A DNA stretch of 47,642 nt from Stereocaulon alpinum (taxonomy: Eukaryota > Ascomycota > Lecanoromycetes > Lecanorales > Stereocaulaceae): NCBI GenBank assembly GCA_018257865.1, contig JAEUBA010000140.1, forward strand, positions 1 through 47,642. Reading direction: 5' to 3'. Positions within the stretch are counted from its first letter, which is position 1. Every line of letters begins with the position of its first letter. The notes beneath the pieces were generated by a model. That model was not told the DNA's origin and did no database searches. It saw only the letters and a list, made by a program, of their open reading frames with translations. This document shows, one piece after another, positions 22,430 through 32,149 of this stretch. Made by a program: the position numbers and the translations under genes.

Positions 22430-22831
22430 CGTTAATAGTATAACGCCGATAGTAATAAATTTAAATATATAGCTAATATTATCGTAGACTTCTACCGCTA
22501 CTACCTTAGAAAACTTAGTAATCCTAGCTAATAAGAGACTACTTTTACGTATTAGGGTTAATACTTTCTTAGGGGGGGGGGGGTAATATTACGGGCTAGC
22601 CTTCTATTACTTACTAGTCCTTTATTACTTACTAGTATTTATATACCTTAGCCTAGGTTCGGCCTAGATTCGGCCTAGGTTAGATACTAGGCCCCTTTTA
22701 GCCTTAGCGCCCACCGAGCTATATCCCTAATATATTATACACACGCTCTATATATATAGTTTTCCTTCCTTAGATATATTCTCCTAGTTAATTAACACCC
22801 CTATCGACTCGCTCTAGGCCGGCCCCTGACA
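22430..22831 (+). mobile_element. Gypsy family 1, 3' end fragment with LTR
   Basis: The 3' untranslated part (22430-22586, matching 40902-41057 of the full element) ends in a run of 12 G, then comes an LTR at 22587-22831. The LTR is 245 bp, longer than the 222 bp of the others, because it carries about three copies of the 11-bp word GGCCTAGGTTC near 22652-22682 where the other copies have one different segment. The element's 5' part is missing, and the left junction at 22429/22430 is abrupt. The LTR keeps its terminal CTGACA. To its right lies a second Helitron copy. Confidence 0.85.
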
Positions 22832-23288
22832 ATAGTTTCTAGAGTTTCTAGAAAGGGACTAATCTCGCAGAGTTAATTAAGCGGGCTTATATTATCTTCT
22901 AAGATAAAGTACCTATATAGAGTCGTTTCGCTATTAAATACGTCAGCCGCTCTTTATAGGATATTTATAGTAATAATAGGGCTTACTTTAGTAGTAAGGT
23001 TATTTACTTTTATAGTAATTTCTATTAAACCTTACTAGTAGTCTTAAAGGGGATTATAGGCGTTATTATTAATATATATATCTAAAAGGCGGTATTTTAG
23101 GATAAGGTAACTATTCTTTAGCTTACTACTAATATACGTCTAAGTAATAGAGGTCTTACTAAAGAAGGTAGGTAGCGAATAGTAGAATTTACTAAAGCTC
23201 TCCTATATATTAGTAATAGTAAAGGTAATATAGTCGACCTAATTACTAAGGATAAGAAGTCTCCTTAGAAATATAGATACCTACTAGG
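22832..23288 (+). pseudogene. Second Helitron helicase fragment
   Basis: Matches 14986-15201 joined to 21110-21340 of the first Helitron copy, with no Copia element in between, so it is the unoccupied site of Copia copy 1. The join reads GGGGATTATAGGCG where the first copy has GGGGACCG at the left and GACCGTAGGCG at the right. It carries the same helicase blocks: former Trp-Asp-Glu near 22894-22905, Q-T-L-L-V-V-L, L-Q-L-T-T-N, G-L-T-K-E-G-R. Heavier RIP than in copy 1 has changed more residues. It begins at a Gypsy LTR end and is cut at 23288 by the LTR of Copia copy 2. Confidence 0.85.
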
Positions 23289-23418
23289 TGTTAAAATATA
23301 ATAGGTAGAACACTTGATTATCTAGCTAAGTGCGACTGTGTGAGATATAAATAAGGGTTAGTGCTAAGCCTTAGTTATTAATACTAAGGCTTAGTATACG
23401 AATACCCGAATTTCAATA
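23289..23418 (-). repeat. 3' LTR of Copia copy 2 (low RIP)
   Basis: 130 bp, beginning TGTTAAAATATAATAGG with the original TG kept. CACTTGATTATC and GACTGTGTGAGATA also survive, so this is the least mutated Copia LTR in the window and the best guide to the original sequence. Confidence 0.9.
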
Positions 23419-23759
23419 CTCCTACTCGAATATAGTACGCTAAGATAATTAAATTATAGTCCGCTAAAGCGATTAATTTGCTATACGCCAGTTATAACTG
23501 CTTTTTACTATAAATACCCGGCACTCCGCAGGGTTTCACCTTAAATACCCGGTATTTTAGTAGGATTAGGAGCTTATCTTTTTGCTACTACTACTAAAGC
23601 TTTCCAGAAAATAGTAAAACACGGTTATTTAAATTTTTATTTTAATAATTAACTTATACACACTAATTTCTCACTAATAATTAGTCGGGTAGTATATAGG
23701 GGTTAATATATATTACGAAGGTTTAATAATAGCTCCGGGGTTAATTAATAGAGTTATAC

Positions 23760-26700
23760 GCGCGATCCTTAGGGGTACTCCTACTAGAGCTAGGTAGCTA
23801 CTCCTACTAAAGCTCTACCTTAGGCGATATATTCTAAGCCTAAGTTATTACGGAACTCTACGAACTTATCCTTACAGAGGGGTTTAGTAAGCCTATTAGC
23901 GACTTAATACTTAGTAGGCGTATAGCGGAGGTCTATTATACTATTAGTAACTTACTCCCTAATAAAGTAGTAGCGTATATTAATATACTTACTACGAGTA
24001 TAGAATTCCGGATTCTTTATAAGGGCGATCGCGCCTTAATTATCTCTATAGATAATTACTGCTTAGGGTTCCTAGCTACTAGGCTTAAGCTACCTTAGTA
24101 GGTTTTAAAGCTATATCGCTTCCTTAGATACTAAGGTCTAACCGATATATTTAGCCTTATAGGTAGAAAGGGCTATAATAGGTTATCGCTTAGATAACTA
24201 GCTAATAGCTTTACTACCTATATTAAAGATATACCTTAAGGTAGATTAACGCGTATTATAGTCTCCCGCCTAATTAGAGTTAGTATAGCTTATTAGTACC
24301 TAAATTAGTCCTAAGAACGTTAATTAGTATTTAGTTATTAACTTAATATATTAGAAGATTCGTTTAACTATACCCTAATAAGCTTATATTAGGTTTATAC
24401 CGTAGCAGCTAACTACTAATACGGGGTATATAATATTAGGTTAAGTCCCTAGTATTACGTATATTAGCGACCTAATAGCCTTCTAATATAGTAGGCGGTC
24501 TTAGGCGTTAGCTTAAAAACTATTAGGGGCTTTTTTAAAATAGTAAGTTATCTCTATAGGGGTCGTAGTTTCTTTATATTCCTAGAGGCTAAAGTCCTAA
24601 AGCACTTTCTTAATATAGGCCTCTTAGCCTAGTCGTAGCGTTCGTTATTAGCGGTTCTAGGTAACTATTATCCCTAAGTAATAGCTATATAGCCTAAGAT
24701 CTATTATATAGAATTAATAGTTAAGGGTATCTTTAACCCTTTAAATAGCTTCCTTACTAGGGCCCGTAATTAGTAAATTATCTATATATAGGGTAATTAG
24801 CGTCCTATCTTTAGGGTTAATAAATATACTTAAGTTAGCTTCTAATAAAATAACGCCTAATTTAGCGTTTATAAAGCTGGCGAAGGTATTATACTATACT
24901 TAGGGGGATTATTTTAGGCTGTATAAAGCCTTATTTAGGCGGTAAACTTTTACCTCCCTTTAAATAAAGCCTTTAGGTTATTCTATAAAGATCTCCTCTT
25001 CTTTATCTTTATAGAGGAATACTATTTTAATATCTATCTACTTTAAGTCCTAATCTATAGCAGCGGTAATTATAAATATAGCCTTATAGCTTATAGGTTT
25101 AACTACTAAAGCGAAAGTCTTATTATAATTAAGACCTTTTTATTATTTGAAGCCTTAAATAACCTAGCGTACCTTATAGTATATAATTTCCCCTTTAGGG
25201 CTATACTTTAAGGTATAGACCTATCTACCCCTAAGAACTTTTTAGTTATCTAAGGGTAATATTAGTATTTAGGTATTATTAGTTATAAGGGAATTAAATT
25301 CGTTATTTATAGCAAGCTCCTACTATATTTTATATATATTATTAGCTATTACTTCGGCGTAGGTTTTAGGTTTATAGGGTTTTACTAAATTCGCCTAAGC
25401 TAGTAGAGAGATCGCTAAATACCTATAAAGGGGATCCGGCGAGAGATTCTATATATTAGGGATATTAAGCTTAGGGTATATTACTAAGACTTAAGTTATC
25501 TTTCGCTCTTCTATAATACCTATTATTATTAGTAATACTAGCTATAATAAGGCCGGAGAGCTTAGTATTAATAGTAAACTTAGGCTTAAAGAAGGAGAAT
25601 ATATTATTTCTTTAGAAGTTAGGGGTAAGGGAGGTAATTCTCCTAAGGATTCTTAGTTAGGTAATTATACTAAGGATATATCTAAGTTAAAGTTAATAGA
25701 ATTCTAATTCCTATTATACGCCTCCCCTAAAGTAGAGGTCTATTAGTATTTAGCTAGGGGTTCTTTACCTCTATAGAAGCGGGGTAGTTTCTCCTATATA
25801 TAGATATTAATAGCGCGGATAATAGCGCGCTATTTTAATAACTATAAGTAAAAGATATAGCTATCCCTTTTATATCCTAAGAGGAAATAGGGGTCGCTTT
25901 TATCTATAAATTTCTTTTAGAGATAGTTTCGCACTTATATTTTAAAGCTAAGGGTTCTTAGGTACTTAAGATAGGGCTTATATTTATAGAAGGCCTTATA
26001 TAGGGTCTTCCTAAGCTTTATAACTAAGCTTTAGACGGTAAGGTAATTAGCTATTTTTATAATTTTAGGCTAAAAAGACTTATTAAGTTTAGAGCTTAAT
26101 AGTAGAGAGTAGGTATATTTAATAAAGACCTACCTAAAATATTTAATAGTCTTATTTTATTCTAGGTTTTTAGGTACTATAAGCTTATAGATAATCCCTT
26201 TAAGGCTAAGGTATTCTTAAAAGGTTCCTTTAATATATTCGCCCCTATTATCTATATATAGGCGTTAGATTAGGCGCCCTACTCGCTTATACTTATACTA
26301 AAACTATTAGAATAGATCGCTAAGCTCTAATTTATATTTTATATAGTAGACTTTAGAGTAGTAGGTAAAGTTATCTTTAAAGGTAATTACCTATTTACTA
26401 TTATTAAAGCTAATAGGCTTAATAGGTCCTATAATATTACTATAAATAAATTCTATTAAGTATATTCTAAGTTTAATAAAGTCCTTATATAGGGTAGACT
26501 AATAGCAGCTTAAAATATAGTATTTATAGATTAATTTATTTAAGAATTTCTTTAAGAAGTCTACTTTAATAACTATATTAGGTAGCTAATTTATATTTTA
26601 TTAACCTATATAACCTATACGAGCGTACTAAAGCTAGCGGATAGTATTTAAAGGTATACTATATATATTTAATATAAGTTATTACCCCTAGGGAAGTTCT

Positions 26701-28110
26701 AATATATAGAGGCTAAATTATTATTTAGCGATTATATTACTAAGCTTAGGGTATAAGATTATATAGCCGTTTTTAATAAATTTAATATAGATTCTAATAT
26801 CTATTAGCTAGGAGCCTAAGAGGAGGTTTACCCCTAACTTAGGTATATAGAGGATATTATATAGTAGTATATTCTTCTTTAGGTATAAGATCTTTACTAT
26901 CTTATACTTAGTAGGCTTAAGCTATACCCTACTAATTCTAGTAATTAGAGTACTAATAGCGGGCTTAAAGGTTACGAAGTTAAAGTACTAGTAGAACGAG
27001 TACTATATATATCCTATATTAATAATAGTTAAGCCTAATAGATTAACTTCTAGTATTATTACCGCTATATATTTAATATTAATTATAGGGACCCTATTTA
27101 TACTAGTACCTTAAATATTAAAGTTACTATTAGCGGTAAGGGTCCTAAATATTAGTCCTTTAGTAAGGCTATTATTATATTTAAACTTCTATTTCTTAAA
27201 CCTTTTATCCTTAGACTTAAACTTTTTAAGTTTTATTTTAGGGTAAAGCTACTAGTACTTTATAATTAAATAAGTATCCTTTTACTTAAGCTTCTTATAG
27301 TAAGGGTAGTATTCTTAAGACTTATTATTCCTAAAGTTATAATTTTTAGTAGACTTCCTACCTATAAATATTACTAGTCCGGAGTACTTATATTACGCTT
27401 AGATTTATTATTCTTTATTAGTAGTAGCTAGGGAGACCTTATTAAAGTTAACTTTATTAGCGCTAAATAGGGTATAGCTTTAAATATAAGCTATTTTAAA
27501 GGTATTATAAGCTTTACTAAGTCCTAAAAGATAAAGGTAAATTAGGTATAGTTTTAGTAGGGCTACTTTAGCGTTAAGCTCCTTAAGTTTAGTATTAACC
27601 TCTTAGAACTTCTAAGTATATTCGGTAATATCCTTAAAAGATTCTAAAGAGGTTAAATAGAGGTATTATACTAATTTAATATAAATACTAGTCCCTTTAA
27701 GCTTAAAGTTTAAGGAGACTTTAGTTAGAATCTTATCTACTATAGTAAGGTTCTTTATAATTTTTTAGGCGTTAAACCTAAGTTAGTTATAAATTATAGT
27801 ATAGGCTTTTACTTAGGTTTTAGTAGTAAAAGGCTTTAAGTTATTAAGTATAAGCTAATTATCTATCTCCTTAACCTACTAGGAGTACCTAAAGTTAGAC
27901 TTTAAGATAAAGATAGAGGTAAGTAGGAAGCTCCTACTACTATTATAAGATTCTTCAGCTACTATAATACTAGTATTTATATTTTAGAAGAGAGTTATAG
28001 GCTTTAGAGGTCTTTAAGTTAGCTAAGTCTTTTAGGGATAAGTAGTAATAGTAGTTATTTCCTTATACTATTATTTTACTAGGGGACCTAAGGGAGCTTA
28101 AGATAGTATA
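23760..28110 (-). pseudogene. Copia gag-pol relic (copy 2)
   Basis: The minus-strand counterpart of the copy 1 polyprotein. RNase H lies at about 23790-24290, reverse transcriptase about 24620-25380, integrase about 25570-26610, protease about 26680-27090, former zinc knuckle near 27240-27320, and gag about 27350-28110. The gag has a single 12-codon unit where copy 1 has two. All domains are interrupted by stops on the minus strand. A few more CG-containing words are intact than in copy 3. It contributes nothing functional. Confidence 0.85.
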
Positions 28111-29046
28111 TATTTAGCTTAAAGGCTAAAGATATTAAAATTATTAAAAGGTTTTAGGGTTAATTTACTAGCTTTAGAATTAGAGTTATAAGGAGATAGT
28201 AACTATTCTAAGGGTATATAATTAGTATTAATATAGTTAAGAGGTAACTTATTAAATTAGATTAGGTCCTAAAGAAGGTACTAAAAGTACTTATATTTAA
28301 AGCGGTAGTATACTTAGGTAATAGTATTTATATACTAGATAGGGTTTAGATTAGTAGTAGATAGTATTAAATTAGAAGATAAAGAAGATAATAGATTTCT
28401 AGCTATACTAATAGCAGATATCTTATAGATATCTCCTAAGGATTTCGACCTTAGTATTTTAGTAACTAGGGTAATACTAGCCTCTAACTTATTAGGAAAG
28501 GTAGCGGGGGATACTAGCCTTTAGTAATAGCTAAGGATACTAGCCTTTAACTTATTAGGAAAAAAAAGAATTAAGGGGTTAGGACTTAACCCCCTTAGTA
28601 ATTAATAATTAATCGCTTTCTAAGCGTCTAAAAAGTCTTATTTTTTTAATATAAAATTTAATAATTCTACTTATATAGGTTAGTATTCTTACTATAGAAG
28701 CTAGATATTACTTTTAGGGGCTTAGCTTTAGAGTTTATAGATACCTACTAAGGTATACTAAAAGGGATTACTTAGTAGTACTTATTAGTATACTTTTTAA
28801 TAATAATAATCTTAAAAAGAATAGAATAGCTAAGAGTTCCTAGCCTTCTCTTTTTAGTTAATTATTATTACTATAAGTTAATCTCGTAGTACGAAGATTA
28901 AAGAGTTATTACCTTAGACTAAGTATTAGAGGTTTAGTATATATATACGTAGCTTATATTAGGGAGGATTTAGTAACTATTTAAGAGGAATATAATTCTA
29001 AAAGAAGAGCTATTCTAGCGATACTTAGCGTACTAAGCTTATAACT

Positions 29047-29178
29047 TATTAAAATATAATAGGTAGAATACTTAATTATCTAGTTAAGTACGACTATATA
29101 AGATATATATAAGGGTTAGGGCTAAGCCTTAGTTATTAATAACTAAGCCTTAGGATATCGAACACCCGAATTTTAATA
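29047..29178 (-). repeat. 5' LTR of Copia copy 2
   Basis: 132 bp, heavily RIP-mutated (both terminal TG/CA changed to TA). It is preceded on its left by the reversed primer binding site, ending at 29046. It is fused directly to Gypsy internal sequence at 29179. Confidence 0.9.
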
Positions 29179-30818
29179 TAAAGAACGCCTCTAGGTCCCC
29201 GCTTTACTAAAGCTTTATATTAAGCTTATAAAGGAAAGCTATAATCTCCCCGTAAGCGGTTACTTAGGAAGAGGTTATATACTAGAGGTTCTAAAGCGTT
29301 AATTCTACTAGCTAGGTATAAAAGAGGAGGTAGTACGCTATATCCGTAACTACTATATATACTAAAGAAGTAAGGTACTAAGGGATTAGTATAATAGACT
29401 TCTATAACCCCTACTAACTCCGGAATAGTATTAGTAAGATATCTTAATAGACTTTATTATAGGTCTCCCTATTTCGGATAACCGCAACGCTATTTATATA
29501 CTAGTAGACCGCTTTACTAAGGAACGGTACTACGCCCTATATACTACTACTAATAAGGGAACCTCTATAGAGGCTATAGTAGATATCTTACTTAACTACG
29601 TCTTTCGCACCTATAGTTTACCTAACTTAATTATATTAGACTAAGGTCTATAGTTCGTCTTATTAGTATAGAGGGTATTATACGAATAATTATAAATTAA
29701 GGTAAAGCTATCTATAGCGTTCTACTTAGAAACTAATAGATAGACTAAAAGGGCTAATTAAGATATTAAGCGGCTACTAAGGACTTATTACTCTTATATA
29801 TAGGATAATTAGGTCTGTTAGCTACTAATCGTAGAATTCGCTAATAATAATACTATCGCTAATACTACTAGTATATCTCCCTTCTTCGCTAATAAAGGTT
29901 TCTATCCTTATATATCTTTCTCGCTGCTAGTAGAGCCCGGCCCTTCCGCTTAGGAAAGGACGTAGGCTGCTAAGGTAAACAATATTATAGATAAAATAAT
30001 AGATATATTATAATTTATTATAGAGTAGTCCGCCTAAAGCCGTAAATATATAATAGACTAAGCGAATCGCTACTAATCTAATATATCCTATAAAGTAGGA
30101 GATTTAGTCTTCCTATCTAGTAGAAATATTACTATAGTATAGTTAAGTAAGAAGCTAGACGATAAAATACTAGGGCTATTTAAAGTTATAGAGAAAGTAG
30201 GATATTCCTACCACTTTAAGCTCCTAGTAAGTATACGGATTTATAATATATTCTACCCTAGCCTATTATATAAGGCTGCGAGCGATCCCTTACTTAGATA
30301 ACGCGCCGAACCGCTAGGGCTGGTAATTATTAATAATAAAGAGGAGTAGGAACTAGATAAGATACTAGACGCCTAATAGATAGGTAAGAACCGCCGGCTA
30401 TAGTTCTACGTCTAGTAGAAAGACGAAGGGTAACCTAACCGTTAATAGTATAATATAGATAGTAATAAATTTAAAAACGTAGCTAATATCGTCGCGGATT
30501 TCTACCGCTACTACCCTAGAAAGCCTAGTAGTCCTAGCTAACAGGAGACTACTTATACGTATTAGGGTTGATACTTTCTTAAGGGGGGGGGGGTAATATT
30601 ACGGGCTAGCCTTTCGTTACTTACTAGTCCTTTATTACTTACTAGTATTTATACACCTTAGCGTTAATCTAACGCTAGGCCCTTTTAGCCTTAGCGCCTA
30701 CCGAGCCGTATCCCTAATATATTATATATACGCTCTATATATATAGCTTTCCTTCCTTAGATTTATTCTCCTAGTCTAATAACACCCCTATTAACTCGCT
30801 CTAGGCCGGCCCCTAACA
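29179..30818 (+). mobile_element. Gypsy family 1, 3' third (integrase to LTR)
   Basis: Colinear with 39642-41279 of the complete element, almost the same length (1,640 against 1,638). It starts mid-pol at the Copia LTR boundary and ends with a complete 222-bp LTR (30597-30818), preceded by a G run of 11. The integrase frame holds D-R-F-T-K (originally Leu in the complete copy) near 29490, the L-D-x-G-x-Q-F block near 29640, and a chromodomain-like tail near 30340-30420. To the right of the LTR it joins a reversed Copia 5' end. The left two thirds and the 5' LTR are absent. Confidence 0.88.
30597..30818 (+). repeat. 3' LTR of Gypsy fragment
   Basis: 222 bp, from TATTACGGGCTAGCC to GGCCGGCCCCTAACA, with a TATA-like run CTCTATATATATAGC. 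Next to it lies CTTAG (30819-30823), which would be the right-hand target duplication; the left partner is lost. Confidence 0.88.
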
Positions 30819-31209
30819 CTTAGCTTCGGAGTTTATAGATACCTACTAAGGTACGCTAGAAGGGATTACTTAGTAGTACTTATCAGCGTACTTTTTAGTA
30901 GTAATAACTCTAGAAAGAATAGAATAGCTAGGAGTTCCTAGCCTCCTTTTTTTAGTTAATTATTATCGCTATAAGTTAATCTCGCAGTATAAAGATTAAA
31001 GAGTTATTACCTAAGACTAAGTATTAGAGGTTTAGTATACGTATACGTAGCTTATATTAGAGAGGAGTTAGTAACTATTTCTAGAGGAGTATAATTCTAA
31101 AAGAAGAGCTATTCTTACGATACCTAGCGAACCGGGCTTATAACCTATTAAAATATAATAGGTAGAATACTTAATTATCTAGCTAAGTGCGACTATATAA
31201 GATATAAAT
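30819..31209 (-). mobile_element. Copia 5' end fragment (minus strand, truncated LTR)
   Basis: Reversed leader (30819-31145) with the primer site at its end, then the first 64 bases of a Copia LTR (31146-31209), cut short at AGATATAAAT. Immediately after, Copia copy 3 starts in the opposite direction. The leader forms an inverted repeat of about 327 bp with 31342-31668. On its left it is bounded by the Gypsy LTR, suggesting that this Gypsy copy had inserted into the leader of this Copia copy. Confidence 0.85.
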
Positions 31210-31341
31210 TATTAAAATTCGGGTGTTCGATATCCTAAGGCTTAGTTATTAATAACTAAGGCTTAACCCTAACCCTTATATATATCTTATATAGTCGCAC
31301 TTAGCTAGATAATTAAGTATTCTACCTATTATATTTTAATA
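31210..31341 (+). repeat. 5' LTR of Copia copy 3
   Basis: 132 bp, inserted against a truncated, oppositely oriented Copia LTR at 31209. The 20-bp palindrome CTTAGTTATT/AATAACTAAG is intact. The primer binding site GGTTATAAGC follows at 31342. Confidence 0.9.
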
Positions 31342-32149
31342 GGTTATAAGCTTAGTATACTAGGTATCGCTAGAATAGCTCTTCTTTTAGAATTATATTC
31401 CTCTTAAATAGTTACTAAATCCTCCCTAATATAAGCTACGTATATATATACTAAACCTCTAATACTTAGTTTAAGGTAATAACTCTTTAATCTTCGTACT
31501 ATAAGATTAACTTATAGCGATAATAATTAACTAAAAAGAGGAGGCTAGGAACTCTTAACTATTCTATTCTTTCTAGGGTTATTACTACTAAAAAGTATAC
31601 TAATAAGTACTACTAAGTAATCTCTTCTAGCGTACCTTAGTAGGTATTTATAAACTCTAAAGCTAAGCCCCTAAAAGCGATATCTAGCTTCTATAGTAAG
31701 AATACTAACCTATATAAGTAAAATTATTAAATTTTATATTAAAAATAAGACTTTTTAGACGTTTAGAAAGTAATTAATTATTAATTACTAGGGGGGTTAA
31801 GTCCTAACCCCTTAATTCTTTCCTTTTCTAATAAGTTAAAGGCTAGTATCCTTAGCTATCGCTAAAGGCTAATATCCCCCGCTACCTTTCCTAATAAGTT
31901 AGAGGCTAGTATTACCCTAGCTACTAGAATACTAAGGTTAAAATCCTTAGGAGATATCTATAAGATATCTACTATTAGTATAGCTAGAAATCTATTATCT
32001 TCTTTATCTTCTAACTTAATACTATCTACTACTAATCTAAACTTTATCTAGTATATAAATACTATTACCTAGGTATACTACTACTCTAAATATAAGTACT
32101 TTTAGTACCTTCTTTAGGACCTAATCTATTTTAATAAGTTACCTCTTAA

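Larger units (their letters stand above)
23289..29178 (-). mobile_element. Ty1/Copia retrotransposon, copy 2 (minus strand, mismatched flanks)
   Basis: A 5,890-bp element with LTRs at 23289-23418 (130 bp) and 29047-29178 (132 bp), in the same family as copies 1 and 3 and in opposite orientation. All domains are present in reverse order. The 5 bases outside the left LTR are CTAGG (Helitron sequence) and outside the right LTR TAAAG (Gypsy integrase region), so there is no target duplication. The left LTR and the next 350 bases keep many CA/TG sites while the right LTR has lost nearly all of them. Both facts suggest that the element is a recombinant of two Copia copies and did not arise as a single insertion. 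Confidence 0.92.

Noticed and set aside
22566..22586. G-quadruplex or sequencing artefact at the G runs
   Set aside because: The runs of 9, 11 and 12 G sit at the same place beside each Gypsy 3' LTR, so they are the element's polypurine tract with homopolymer length variation.
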